A stretch of DNA of 64,000 nucleotides, taken from NCBI RefSeq assembly GCF_028747645.1, contig NZ_CP118100.1, forward strand, positions 1,674,001 to 1,738,000, in the 5' to 3' direction. The notes under the pieces are model-generated. The model did no database searches. It had not been told where the DNA came from and was given only the letters and a program-made list of their open reading frames with translations. This document shows, piece after piece, positions 33,698 to 42,430 of this stretch (positions are counted from its first letter, which is position 1; the number at the start of each line of letters is the position of its first letter). The position numbers were made by a program, and so were the translations under genes. This stretch comes from Microbacterium esteraromaticum. Lineage in GTDB: Bacteria > Actinomycetota > Actinomycetes > Actinomycetales > Microbacteriaceae.

Positions 33698-34297
33698 CTA
33701 CTCACGCGCCCAGCCATAGCGTGCGATCAGCGCACGCGCCACACGCGCGTAGCGCTGAGCGTCAAGCACCGCCGCCTCGCGGCGCATGCCGTCGTGGTGC
33801 ACGCTGTACAGCTGCTCGATGTCCACCCAGGACTCACGCCCGCGCACATCCCACGCTCCCGAGCCGATCGGCAGGTAGTCACGATCGCGGTCATGCGGCT
33901 TGCTGGTCATCCGCACGGCGTAGACTCGATCGGCCGTGTGCCGCCCGATCACAAGAACGGGGCGGTCCTTGCCGCGGCCGTCGTTCTCCTCGTACGGCAC
34001 CCAGGTCCAGATGATCTCACCCGAGTCCGGCGCGTCATTGCGGGACGGTGAGTAGCCGACCGCGACGTCATCGACCCGTTCCGGATCGACCTGCACGGTC
34101 TCGGCACCGGGCATCCGCCCCGGCTCGACGTCCTCACCGTGATCGCGTGCGACCGACCCACCCGAAAGCGACCGCCCCTCCGGACGAAGCACCGCGTCGC
34201 CGGCGTGCCGGCGACGCGGTCGCTGTGATTCGTCCTTCACCAGCATCCGATTGACGATGCCGGCGAGGGCAGACAGGAACTTGTTCGTCGAACTCAC
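33698..34297 (-). CDS. PemK/MazF-family protein with N-terminal extension, no antitoxin
   Basis: A 199-residue protein. The C-terminal 105 residues match the PemK/MazF endoribonuclease-like fold: EIIWTWVPYEENDGRGKDRP, VLVIGRHTADRVYAVRMTSK and VDIEQLYSVH. The first 85 residues are a basic, probably disordered extension absent from classical MazF. No antitoxin-like gene is adjacent. Such solitary, extended members are common in Microbacteriaceae and may not be toxins. GTG 34297 has TAGGGT exactly six bases before it, suggesting a leaderless transcript. It is 20 bases from the amt stop, same strand. Confidence 0.82.
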   Translation of the reverse strand: MSSTNKFLSALAGIVNRMLVKDESQRPRRRHAGDAVLRPEGRSLSGGSVARDHGEDVEPGRMPGAETVQVDPERVDDVAVGYSPSRNDAPDSGEIIWTWVPYEENDGRGKDRPVLVIGRHTADRVYAVRMTSKPHDRDRDYLPIGSGAWDVRGRESWVDIEQLYSVHHDGMRREAAVLDAQRYARVARALIARYGWARE

Positions 34298-34303
34298 CTG
34301 CCT

Positions 34304-34309
34304 ACCCTA
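34304..34309 (-). promoter_or_regulatory. -10 hexamer TAGGGT of the MazF-like gene (leaderless type)
   Basis: The minus strand reads TAGGGT, six bases, then GTG 34297. It lies in the 20 bases between the amt stop and this gene, so the gene can be transcribed independently of amt. Confidence 0.4.
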
Positions 34310-34317
34310 CCCAGCAG

Positions 34318-35568
34318 CTACTCGACCAGCGCGTAGCCCGCCTCGCCGTGCACGACCTGGTCGACGCCCGCGACCTCATCCTCGCTGGTCACCCGGAACC
34401 CGATCGTCTTCTCGATCGCCAAGCCGATCACGAGGGCCACCACGAACGAGTACACCAGCACTCCCCCGGCCGCGATCACCTGCACCGCGAGCAACCGCCA
34501 GTCCCCACCGGTGAACAGCCCCTGGTCGGTCGCGAAGAAGCCGAGGTACACCGTACCCAGCAGACCTCCCACCAGGTGCAGACCCACGACGTCGAGCGAG
34601 TCATCGAAGCCCCAGCGGTACTTCAGGTCCACCGCGAGAGCGCAGGCGACTCCCGCGAGTGCTCCCAGCAGCAGCGCCCAACCGGGCGTGAGGTTCGCGC
34701 AGGCCGGCGTGATCGCGACAAGACCGGCCACGAGGCCCGACACCGCGCCGACCGACGTCGGCTTGCCGTCCTTGATGCGCTCGATCAGGATCCAGCCGAG
34801 GATGCCCGCGGCCGCCGCCCCCAGGGTGTTGATCCCGATCAGACCCACCTTGCCCATGTCGTCGGCCAGCCACTCCGCACCGGCGTTGAACCCGAACCAG
34901 CCGAACCACAGCAACGCCGCCCCCAGCAGCGTCAGCGGCACGTTGTGCGGACGCTGGATGCCCTTGGCGAAGCCGATCCGCTTGCCCAGCACGAGCGCCA
35001 GCGCGAGAGCGGCGGCTCCCGCGTTGATGTGCACCGCGGTGCCACCGGCGTAGTCGATCACGGCGATGCCGCTCTCCTCACCGAACAGCGCCGTTCCGAG
35101 GTTCATGATCCAGCCACCGCCCCACACCCATGCGGCGATCGGGAAGTACCCGAGTGTGCCGAACAGGCCGACGAAGATCAACCACGGACCGAACCTCGCC
35201 CGATCCGCGATCGCGCCCGAGATCAGCGCGACGGTGATGATCGCGAACGTGGCGCCGTAAGCCACGCTCAGCAGCGCCACGTTCGCGCCGTCCCCCGCGG
35301 CGGTGTCCACCAAGCCGAAGTCGGCGAAAGGATTGCCCGCGAACTGCATCGGGTCTGACACCGCGCTCATCGAGAACCCGTACAGCACCCAGAGCACCGC
35401 GATCAGACCGATCGCGCCGAAGCTCATCATCATCATGCTGATGACGCTCTTGGCCTTGACCAGTCCGCCATAGAAGAATGCCACTCCCGGTGTCATCAGC
35501 AGCACCAGTGCAGTGGCTGTGATCGCCCAGGAGATGTTGCCCGCAGCATCCATCCCAACCTCCTTCAA
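34318..35568 (-). CDS. amt: Ammonium transporter
   Basis: Amt/MEP/Rh-family ammonium channel, 416 residues with about eleven helices. Signatures are NISWAITATALVLLMTPGVA near the N-terminus, YAGGTAVHINAGAAALALAL (with the pore His) and GLHLVGGLLGTVYLG (second His). The C-terminal tail EDEVAGVDQVVHGEAGYALV is the cytoplasmic regulatory segment that contacts GlnK. No glnK or glnD follows, unlike the usual amt-glnK-glnD order. ATG 35568 is preceded by GAAGGAGG. Two GlnR-like boxes and a hairpin lie upstream, consistent with nitrogen control. Confidence 0.94.
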   Translation of the reverse strand: MKEVGMDAAGNISWAITATALVLLMTPGVAFFYGGLVKAKSVISMMMMSFGAIGLIAVLWVLYGFSMSAVSDPMQFAGNPFADFGLVDTAAGDGANVALLSVAYGATFAIITVALISGAIADRARFGPWLIFVGLFGTLGYFPIAAWVWGGGWIMNLGTALFGEESGIAVIDYAGGTAVHINAGAAALALALVLGKRIGFAKGIQRPHNVPLTLLGAALLWFGWFGFNAGAEWLADDMGKVGLIGINTLGAAAAGILGWILIERIKDGKPTSVGAVSGLVAGLVAITPACANLTPGWALLLGALAGVACALAVDLKYRWGFDDSLDVVGLHLVGGLLGTVYLGFFATDQGLFTGGDWRLLAVQVIAAGGVLVYSFVVALVIGLAIEKTIGFRVTSEDEVAGVDQVVHGEAGYALVE

Positions 35569-35623
35569 TCATGTGAACGAGGCTCAGTCTGCGGCGGTCG
35601 TGTTTCGACGACCGACGCGCTGT

Positions 35624-35670
35624 GTTGCGGCCGTGTTACAGGCCGTGGCCGAATGTGAACGTCGCGTTAC
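35624..35670 (-). promoter_or_regulatory. Two GlnR-like boxes upstream of amt
   Basis: On the minus strand GTAAC-N6-GCAAC (35624-35639) fits the actinobacterial GlnR pattern GTnAC-N6-GnAAC. A second, weaker box GTAAC-N6-TTCAC (35655-35670) lies 31 bases away, about three helical turns. Between them and the amt start a 7-bp hairpin occurs at 35595-35614. GlnR control of amt is well known in Streptomyces and Mycobacterium; here it is inferred from the motif. Confidence 0.5.
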
Positions 35671-36713
35671 GCGGCGTCAGGCAATGAGTGCGTGAGCGCG
35701 TTGAGTCGGGAGATCGCGCGCAGGTACTTCTTGCGGTAACCGCCCGAGAGCATCTCATCGGCGAACACGGCGTCGAGCGAGACGCCGGTCGCGGCGATCG
35801 GCAGCTGCGCGTCGTAGACGCGGTCGACGAATGCGACGAACCGCAACGCCTCAGACTGATCGCTCAGCACGCGCACGTCGCGCAGACCGACCACGTCGAC
35901 GTTGTCGATGAGACGGATGTAGCGCGAAGGATGCACCTGGGCGAGGTGACGGATGGCATCCGAGAAGTCATCGTCGGATGCCGTCCCCCCGGTCGCGCCC
36001 CGCGCGATCGTCGCGGCGTAGCCGGCATCGTCGAGCACGACGGCAGTGCCATCGATAGCGCGCTGCCGGTAGTCGACGCCATCGATGCGCAGAGTCTGGA
36101 ACGCCTCGGACATCGCGTGGATCTCGCGCAGGAAGTCCTGCGCCGCGAAGCGTCCCTCGCCGAGCGCGTTCGGCGGCGTGTTCGAGGTGGCGGCGAGGCG
36201 GGTTCCGGATGCCACCAACTCGCCCAGCAGTCGGGTCATGACCATGGTGTCGCCCGGGTCGTCGAGCTCGAACTCGTCGATGCAGAGCAGGTCGGCCCCG
36301 CGCAGCAGATCGACGGTGTTCTTGTAGCCGAGAGCTCCGACCAGCGCGGTGTATTCGATGAACGACCCGAAATACTTCCGCCGTGCCGGCATCGCGTGAT
36401 AGACCGACGCCAACAGGTGGGTCTTGCCGACGCCGAACCCGCCGTCCAGGTAGACGCCCGGCTTCATGGGCTCGACCTTCGGTGCGCGCCGGAACAGCCC
36501 GGCCTTCTTCACGGGCTCTCCCCCACCGGCGAAGCGCATCAGCGTGCGCTTCGCCTCGTCCTGTGACGGGTAGGCCTCGTCCGCGCGGTAGCTCTCGAAG
36601 GTCGCACCGTCGAACTGCGGGGGCGGAACAAGACTGGCCAGCATCTCGTCTCCGGTCACGACGGGTGTGCGTTCGGTGAGATGCACGACACCCGTGCCGA
36701 TCTGCTGGGTCAT
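35667..36713 (-). CDS. zapE: Cell division protein ZapE (AFG1-like ATPase)
   Basis: A 348-residue AFG1/ZapE-type P-loop ATPase. Walker A is GGFGVGKTH (residues 91-99), Walker B is [20 protein letters not shown], and [14 protein letters not shown] is the conserved region after it. ZapE destabilises FtsZ filaments in proteobacteria; the role in Actinobacteria is unproven. ATG 36713 ([12 protein letters not shown]) is chosen over an in-frame ATG 14 residues upstream. It is divergent from the sulfurtransferase gene. Confidence 0.9.
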   Translation of the reverse strand: MTQQIGTGVVHLTERTPVVTGDEMLASLVPPPQFDGATFESYRADEAYPSQDEAKRTLMRFAGGGEPVKKAGLFRRAPKVEPMKPGVYLDGGFGVGKTHLLASVYHAMPARRKYFGSFIEYTALVGALGYKNTVDLLRGADLLCIDEFELDDPGDTMVMTRLLGELVASGTRLAATSNTPPNALGEGRFAAQDFLREIHAMSEAFQTLRIDGVDYRQRAIDGTAVVLDDAGYAATIARGATGGTASDDDFSDAIRHLAQVHPSRYIRLIDNVDVVGLRDVRVLSDQSEALRFVAFVDRVYDAQLPIAATGVSLDAVFADEMLSGGYRKKYLRAISRLNALTHSLPDAA

Positions 36714-36842
36714 CACGTTCCTGAAGTCATAGTCTTGCGATCCGAGTGCGGGCACGCTGGAAGGGATCTAGGGTCAAAGGGGACGGCTCGATTTTACGCC
36801 GTCCATCAACACCCCAGGCATCCTGCACCCAGAGGAGCAATA

Positions 36843-37739
36843 GTGACCGTCGCACACGACACCTCATCCGCCAAGTTCGCCGAGTACGCCGAACCCGGTC
36901 GTCTCGTCACCACCGAGTGGCTCGCACAGAACCTTGGCACCCCCGGCCTCGTCGTCGTCGAGTCCGACGAGGACGTGCTGCTGTACGAGACCGGCCACAT
37001 CCCAGGTGCGGTGAAGGTCGACTGGCACACCGAACTGAACGACCCTGTGGTGCGCGACTACGTCGACGGCGAGGGCTTCGCCGCCCTGCTCAGCCGCAAG
37101 GGTATCTCGCGCGATGACACCGTGGTGATCTACGGCGACAAGAACAACTGGTGGGCCGCATATGCCCTGTGGGTGTTCTCACTGTTCGGGCACGAGGACG
37201 TGCGCCTGCTCGACGGCGGCCGCGACAAATGGATCGCCGAGGGCCGTGACCTCACCACTGAGAAGACCGTGCGTCCCGCCACCGAGTACCCGGTCGTCGA
37301 GCGCGACGACTCGGTGCTGCGCGCCTACAAGGACGACGTGCTGGCCTTCATCGGCCACGGACCGCTGATCGACGTGCGCTCTCCCGAGGAGTACTCCGGT
37401 GAGCGCACCCACATGCCCGCATACCCCGAGGAGGGCGCGCTGCGCGGCGGTCACATTCCGACGGCGCAGAGCGTGCCGTGGGCGCGCGCGGTCGCCGAGG
37501 ACGGCGGATTCAAGTCGCGCGCCGAACTGGAGCAGATCTACCTCGACGGCGCCGGTCTCACGCCCGGCGACGACGTGATCGCGTACTGCCGTATCGGTGA
37601 GCGCTCCAGCCACAGCTGGTTCGTGCTGCAGCACCTGCTGGGCTTCGAGAACGTACGCAACTACGACGGCTCATGGACCGAATGGGGCAGCGCCGTGCGG
37701 GTGCCGATCGTGACCGGCACGGAGCCCGGCGCGCTCTGA
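36843..37739 (+). CDS. sseA: Thiosulfate/3-mercaptopyruvate sulfurtransferase
   Basis: A tandem-rhodanese sulfurtransferase of 298 residues. The N-terminal domain has [20 protein letters not shown] and no Cys in its active loop (YGDKNNWWA). The C-terminal domain carries the catalytic Cys249 in [13 protein letters not shown]. The CRIGERS loop fits thiosulfate sulfurtransferases (CysA type) of Actinobacteria. GTG 36843 follows AGAGGAGCAATA. It is followed after 19 bases by a SufE-family gene, a conserved pair suggesting that sulfur passes from this enzyme to the SufE acceptor. Confidence 0.92.
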   Translation: MTVAHDTSSAKFAEYAEPGRLVTTEWLAQNLGTPGLVVVESDEDVLLYETGHIPGAVKVDWHTELNDPVVRDYVDGEGFAALLSRKGISRDDTVVIYGDKNNWWAAYALWVFSLFGHEDVRLLDGGRDKWIAEGRDLTTEKTVRPATEYPVVERDDSVLRAYKDDVLAFIGHGPLIDVRSPEEYSGERTHMPAYPEEGALRGGHIPTAQSVPWARAVAEDGGFKSRAELEQIYLDGAGLTPGDDVIAYCRIGERSSHSWFVLQHLLGFENVRNYDGSWTEWGSAVRVPIVTGTEPGAL

Positions 37740-37758
37740 GCGTGGGAGAATCACAGGG

Positions 37759-38190
37759 ATGACTGACACGCCCGTCCCTGCCGCGCTCGCCGAGTTCCGC
37801 GACGAGTTCCTCGAGTTGCCCGAGAGCGACCGCCTCGAGCTGTTGCTGGAGTTCGCGAACGAGCTGCCGGCCGTCCCGGAGCGTCTCGCCGACCATCCCG
37901 AGCTGTACGAGCGCGTCGCGGAGTGCCAGTCCCCCGTTTTCATCATCGTCGAGGTCTCCGACGGCATCGTCGCCATGCATGCGACGGCGCCGCCGGAGGC
38001 ACCGACGACCCGCGGGTTCGCCAGTATCCTCGGGCAGGGCATCACCGGGCTGACCGCTGACGAGGTGCTGGCGATCCCCAGCGACTACCCCCAGACGATC
38101 GGGCTGACCAAACTGGTCTCGCCGCTTCGGATCGGCGGGATGACCGGGATGCTGATGCGCGCCAAGAACCAGGTCGCACAGAAGCGCTGA
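37759..38190 (+). CDS. SufE family sulfur acceptor
   Basis: A 143-residue SufE/CsdE-type protein. The acceptor Cys is in YERVAECQSPVFI (near residue 55), and the fold is supported by LPESDRLELLLEFANELPAV and RGFASILGQGITGLTADEVL. SufE proteins take persulfide sulfur from a desulfurase for Fe-S assembly; here the partner is more likely the adjacent sulfurtransferase. ATG 37759 follows GGGAGAATCACAGGG. It converges with the hydrolase gene, four bases between stops. Confidence 0.93.
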   Translation: MTDTPVPAALAEFRDEFLELPESDRLELLLEFANELPAVPERLADHPELYERVAECQSPVFIIVEVSDGIVAMHATAPPEAPTTRGFASILGQGITGLTADEVLAIPSDYPQTIGLTKLVSPLRIGGMTGMLMRAKNQVAQKR

Positions 38191-38194
38191 GTGC

Positions 38195-39358
38195 TCAGTT
38201 CGGTGCGCCGTCCTCGGCCAACCCCTGCGCTGTGATCCAGTCGGTGATCGTCGCCGTCCACCCGCTCTGGTCGTAGTTCCACAGCTTGGTGTGCCGCGCG
38301 ACCGAGATCTCGGGCATGGTGACCAGATCCGGGCGTGCCTTCGCGAGCGCGTGCGAGGCGTCGGCAGGGACGAAACCGTCGTCCTCGCTGTGCAGGATCA
38401 GCACGGGAGCATCGAGCTCGGATGCCCGTGCCACCATGTCGAGGCGGTCGAACGCGATCGGCGCCTCGGCGCCGCTCAGTCGTGCCATCACGGAGTTCTG
38501 GAGCGCTCCCATCGCCAGTGCGGGCAAGGGCTCCCGCAGGCCCGCCTCGCGCGCCTGGAACCGCAGCACGGTGCGCCAGTCCACGACCGGCGAATCCAGC
38601 ACCAGTGCCGCGATCGCCTCCCGATGCGCGGACGACACCGCCGTCTGCAGCGCGATCGCGCCGCCCATCGACCAGCCCATCAGCACGATGCGCTCGGCGC
38701 CGTGGCGCATCGCGTACCCGATCGCCGCGTCGACGTCGCGCCACTCCGCGGCCCCGAGCGCGTAGGAACCCCGCCGCGAACGCGGCGCCTCGCCATCGTT
38801 GCGGTATGAGACCACGAGCACGGGCAGCCCGAGCGCGTGGAAGACAGGCACCGCACGCAGGCACTCCGAACGCGTCGTGCCCCGGCCGTGCACCTGGATC
38901 ACCCAGGTAGAGGAGGACTGCGGAAACAGCCACGCCGGGCAGGGCCCGGCCGGCGAGCCGATCAGCACGTTCTTCCACGGCAGGTGCAGCTCATCCGGTG
39001 CGACGTAGTACCAGCCGCTGAAGGCGGCGTCCTGATCGAGGTGCGCATCGGGTGCGATCTGTGTGAGCAGCTTGCGGCGCACACTGGTGGCATCAGCGCT
39101 CAGCACCGCGCCGAGCTTGACGTAGTCGTGTGATCCCGCGGTAAACAGCCCATAGCGGCCGGGGAGCTCGGTATCGACCGTGCGGTCGAGCTCGATCGTC
39201 TGCGCCGCGGTGTCCACGGAACGGATGCGCACATCCTTCTGACGGACGGCGGGTGTCACCACGCGGCGGGCGGTACTGAACACCGCGACGGCGGCCGCCG
39301 CGGCCGTAGCGGCGACGACGGGGAGGGCGAACGCTGCGGCGTGCCTGAGACTCTTCAT
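38195..39358 (-). CDS. Alpha/beta hydrolase, membrane-anchored or secreted
   Basis: A 387-residue serine hydrolase. Residues 8-28 form one hydrophobic helix without a clear cleavage site, so the enzyme is probably anchored outside the membrane. The nucleophile is Ser230 in LMGWSMGGAIALQTA; the oxyanion region is VIQVHGRGTTRSECL; the acid lies in LILHSEDDGFVP; the His is likely in SVARHTKLWNY. It resembles dienelactone/BEM46-type hydrolases; the substrate is unknown. ATG 39358 follows AGGAGGCG. It is divergent from the DUF3000 gene, 25 bases between starts. Confidence 0.87.
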   Translation of the reverse strand: MKSLRHAAAFALPVVAATAAAAAVAVFSTARRVVTPAVRQKDVRIRSVDTAAQTIELDRTVDTELPGRYGLFTAGSHDYVKLGAVLSADATSVRRKLLTQIAPDAHLDQDAAFSGWYYVAPDELHLPWKNVLIGSPAGPCPAWLFPQSSSTWVIQVHGRGTTRSECLRAVPVFHALGLPVLVVSYRNDGEAPRSRRGSYALGAAEWRDVDAAIGYAMRHGAERIVLMGWSMGGAIALQTAVSSAHREAIAALVLDSPVVDWRTVLRFQAREAGLREPLPALAMGALQNSVMARLSGAEAPIAFDRLDMVARASELDAPVLILHSEDDGFVPADASHALAKARPDLVTMPEISVARHTKLWNYDQSGWTATITDWITAQGLAEDGAPN

Positions 39359-39371
39359 CGCCTCCTGACTC

Positions 39372-39377
39372 TAGCCT
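39372..39377 (+). promoter_or_regulatory. -10 hexamer TAGCCT of the DUF3000 operon (leaderless type)
   Basis: TAGCCT, six bases, then GTG 39384. It lies in the 25 bases between divergent starts; the opposite strand offers TAGAGT for the hydrolase, so the two promoters overlap. Confidence 0.5.
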
Positions 39378-39383
39378 GTCCAC

Positions 39384-39965
39384 GTGACCGCAGACCCGGA
39401 GGCCGCCGCCCTGTTCGACGCAGCGGTGGCAGAGTTGCGCACGGCGTCGTCACGGACCGACATCGTCGTGCGCGAGATCCCCGCCCCGCGCGACCTCGCT
39501 CCGTTCGCTTTCGCTCTGGCCGCGGATGTGCGACCCGATGACCACGGCGATTCCCTGTACGGCACCGGGCGGTTCGTGCTGCTGCACGATCCAGACGAAC
39601 CGCCGTCGTGGGGCGGCGCCTGGCGGATCGTCGCATACGCCCAGGCTCCGCTCGAGCCCGAGATCGGCACAGATCCGTTGCTGGCGGACGTGGCCTGGTC
39701 GTGGCTTGTCGACGCACTTGACGACCACGGAGCCGAATACCACTCCGCATCGGGCACCTCGACGAAGATGCTCTCGAAGGGATTCGGAGCGCTCGCCGAA
39801 GAAGGCGACGGCGCGCAGATCGAGTTGCGCGCGTCGTGGACAGCCGACGCCCCCCTCCGGCCACATGTGGAAGCATGGGAGGAACTGGTGGGAATGCTCG
39901 CAGGGCTCCCGCCCGGATCAGAGGATGTCGCCGTGTTCGGCGCAAGAAAGGGCGGACGTGGCTGA
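39384..39965 (+). CDS. DUF3000 family protein
   Basis: A 193-residue soluble protein of the actinobacterial DUF3000 family, function unknown. Conserved stretches are ALAADVRPDDHGDSLYGTGR, LLHDPDEPPSWGGAWRIVAY, and SGTSTKMLSKGFGALAEEGD. It is nearly always found directly upstream of the HRDC-domain RNase D, as here, where its stop overlaps the next GTG by eight bases. This fixed pairing hints at a shared RNA-related role but is not proof. GTG 39384 has no ribosome binding site, consistent with a leaderless transcript. Confidence 0.9.
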   Translation: MTADPEAAALFDAAVAELRTASSRTDIVVREIPAPRDLAPFAFALAADVRPDDHGDSLYGTGRFVLLHDPDEPPSWGGAWRIVAYAQAPLEPEIGTDPLLADVAWSWLVDALDDHGAEYHSASGTSTKMLSKGFGALAEEGDGAQIELRASWTADAPLRPHVEAWEELVGMLAGLPPGSEDVAVFGARKGGRG

Positions 39966-41151
39966 CTACTCCGTGATCAGCGACCGCGCGGAGTTCGAGA
40001 AGGCCAGTCGCGCGCTGGCCGAGGGCGATGGGCCGGTCGCCGTCGATGTTGAGCGAGCATCGGGATTCCGGTACTCGCAGCGCGCATACCTGATCCAGGT
40101 CTTTCGCCGCGACGCCGGGGTCTTCCTCTTCGATCCTCCCGCCATCGGCGACTTCAGCGCACTCCAGCGGGCCATCGGCGCCGAGGAGTGGGTGTTCCAC
40201 GCGGCCAGCCAGGACCTGCCATCCCTACGAGAACTCGACCTCGAACCACCCCGCATCTTCGACACCGAACTGGCATCGCGGCTGCTCGGCAGCGACGGAT
40301 TCGGCCTCGCCGCCGTCGTCGAGCGCACGCTGGGCATCTCGCTGACCAAGGCCCACTCGGCAGCCGACTGGTCCACCCGGCCGCTGCCGGCGCCGTGGCT
40401 CGAGTACGCTGCGCTCGACGTCGTGCATCTGATCGACGTGCGAGACGCCCTCGTCGACGAACTCGCAGCTTCGCAGAAGACCGAGTACGCGGCGCAGGAG
40501 TTCGACGCCACCCTGCATCGGCCACCCAAGCCGCCGCGCGAAGAGCCATGGCGACGCCTCAGCGGTCTGCACAAGGTGCGCGGTGCCCGCCAACTCGCCG
40601 TCGCACGCGAGCTGTGGACGGCACGGGAGGACTACGCCCGAGAGATCGACGCCGCACCGGGCCGTCTCGTGCCCGACCGCGCACTCTTGGCCGCCGTGCT
40701 CGCCTCCCCCACCTCGAAGCAGGCGCTCGCCGGCCTGAAGGAGTTCAACGGTCGCGCCAGCCGCACGCAACTGGATCGCTGGTGGGACGCCATCGCGCGC
40801 GGCCGCGCCACCGAGCAGCTGCCCCGCGAGCGGGTGCCCAGCGACTCCCTCCCACCGCCTCGGGCGTGGGTGGACCGCAACCCCGAGGCCGATCTGCGGC
40901 TGAAGGCCGCCCGACCGGTGGTCGAGGCGATCGCCGAAGAGCTGCACATGCCCACCGAGAACCTACTGACGCCCGAGCACCTGCGCCGGGTCGCCTGGCA
41001 CCCGCCGGCGCTGACCGCGGATGCCATCGGCGCCGCGCTCAGCGAACTCGGCGCGCGGCCCTGGCAGGTTGCGCATACAGCACAGAAGATCGCGGATGCC
41101 TTTGTAGAAGGCCCGCAATCCACGACGGATGCCGACACGGCGGATTCGTAG
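39958..41151 (+). CDS. Ribonuclease D-like 3'-5' exonuclease with HRDC domain
   Basis: A 397-residue DEDDy-type exonuclease. The Exo I motif is VAVDVERASGFRYSQRAYLI, Exo II is VFHAASQDLPSLRELDLEPP, and Exo III is LEYAALDVVHLIDVRDALVD with the Tyr and Asp of the DEDDy type. An HRDC domain follows (about 215-290), then a second helical domain. Such enzymes trim tRNA or other RNA 3' ends. GTG 39958 overlaps the DUF3000 stop by eight bases; the long open frame before it is out of register with DUF3000 and not coding. The thiolase gene follows after 73 bases. Confidence 0.92.
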   Translation: MADYSVISDRAEFEKASRALAEGDGPVAVDVERASGFRYSQRAYLIQVFRRDAGVFLFDPPAIGDFSALQRAIGAEEWVFHAASQDLPSLRELDLEPPRIFDTELASRLLGSDGFGLAAVVERTLGISLTKAHSAADWSTRPLPAPWLEYAALDVVHLIDVRDALVDELAASQKTEYAAQEFDATLHRPPKPPREEPWRRLSGLHKVRGARQLAVARELWTAREDYAREIDAAPGRLVPDRALLAAVLASPTSKQALAGLKEFNGRASRTQLDRWWDAIARGRATEQLPRERVPSDSLPPPRAWVDRNPEADLRLKAARPVVEAIAEELHMPTENLLTPEHLRRVAWHPPALTADAIGAALSELGARPWQVAHTAQKIADAFVEGPQSTTDADTADS

Positions 41152-41224
41152 AGTCCGCCCAACCGATTCCCCCGCCACGACGCGCACTCCTAGGCTGGTC
41201 GCATCCCCAACCTTTGGAGGCAGA

Positions 41225-42430
41225 GTGGCCGAGATCTCGGACGTCTACTTCGTCGATGGAGTGCGCACACCCTTCGGGCGCGCCGGCGAAAAGGGCATGT
41301 ACTGGAACACCCGCGCAGATGACCTCGCCGTGAAGGCGACCATCGGCCTGATGGAGCGCAACGCCGGGGTACCGGCCGAGCGCATCGACGATGTGGCAAT
41401 CGCCGCGACGTCGCAGACCGGGGATCAGGGCCTCACCCTGGGCCGGTCGGTCGCGATCCTCGCCGGCCTTCCGCAGACCGTTCCCGGCCTCGCCGTCGAA
41501 CGCATGTGCGCGGGTGCCATGACGAGCGTGACGACCATGGCCGCATCGATCGGCATCGGCATGTACGACTTCGCGCTCGCCGGTGGTGTCGAGCACATGG
41601 GACACCACCCGATCGGCGGCAACGCCGACCCGAACCCGCGTTTCGTCGCCGAGAAGATGGTCGACCCGGGCGCACTGAACATGGGTGTCACGGCCGAGCG
41701 CCTGTTCGACCGCTTCCCGCACCTCACCAAGGAGCGCTCCGATCGTTTCGGCATGCTCAGCCAGCACAAGGTGCAGGCTGCGTACGACGCCGGCAAGATC
41801 CAGCCCGATCTCGTCTCTGTGGCAATCAAGGGCGCCGACGGAGCCTGGGGTCTGGCGACCGAGGACGAGGGGCGTCGCCCGGGCACGACCATGGACGACC
41901 TGGCCGCGCTGAAGACCCCGTTCCGGCCGCACGGTCGTGTCACCGCCGGCACGTCATCCCCGCTGACCGACGGCGCGACCATGTCGCTTCTCGCCGGTGG
42001 CGGTGCGGTGAAGGAGCACGGCCTGGCGCCGAAGATGCGGATGGTCTCGTTCGCCTTCGCCGGTGTGCAGCCCGAGATCATGGGCATCGGTCCGATCCCC
42101 TCGACCGAGAAGGCGCTGAAGAAGGCCGGTCTCACGATCGATGACATCGGTCTGTTCGAGCTGAACGAAGCCTTCGCCGTGCAGGTGATCTCGCTGCTCG
42201 ATCACTTCGGCATCGCCGATGACGACCCGCGGGTCAACCAGTGGGGCGGCGCGATCGCGCTGGGTCACCCGCTGGCAGCATCCGGAGTGCGTCTGATGAT
42301 CCAGCTCGCGGCGCAGTTCGCCGAGCGCCCCGACGTGCGCTACGGCCTCACCGCGATGTGTGTCGGTCTCGGCCAGGGCGGTTCGGTCATCTGGGAGAAC
42401 CCGCACTACGACGGAAAGAAGAAGAAGTGA
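41225..42430 (+). CDS. fadA: Acetyl-CoA acyltransferase (thiolase)
   Basis: Thiolase of 401 residues for the last step of fatty-acid beta-oxidation. The acyl-Cys is in VERMCAGAMTSVTTMAAS; the second half has FELNEAFAVQ, GGAIALGHPLAASG with catalytic His, and MCVGLGQGGSVIWE with the proton-transfer Cys. GTG 41225 follows TTTGGAGGCAGA. A TAGGCT hexamer about 30 bases before it is a possible -10. It is translationally coupled to the multifunctional dehydrogenase by a four-base overlap, the FadA-FadB pair. Confidence 0.93.
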   Translation: MAEISDVYFVDGVRTPFGRAGEKGMYWNTRADDLAVKATIGLMERNAGVPAERIDDVAIAATSQTGDQGLTLGRSVAILAGLPQTVPGLAVERMCAGAMTSVTTMAASIGIGMYDFALAGGVEHMGHHPIGGNADPNPRFVAEKMVDPGALNMGVTAERLFDRFPHLTKERSDRFGMLSQHKVQAAYDAGKIQPDLVSVAIKGADGAWGLATEDEGRRPGTTMDDLAALKTPFRPHGRVTAGTSSPLTDGATMSLLAGGGAVKEHGLAPKMRMVSFAFAGVQPEIMGIGPIPSTEKALKKAGLTIDDIGLFELNEAFAVQVISLLDHFGIADDDPRVNQWGGAIALGHPLAASGVRLMIQLAAQFAERPDVRYGLTAMCVGLGQGGSVIWENPHYDGKKKK

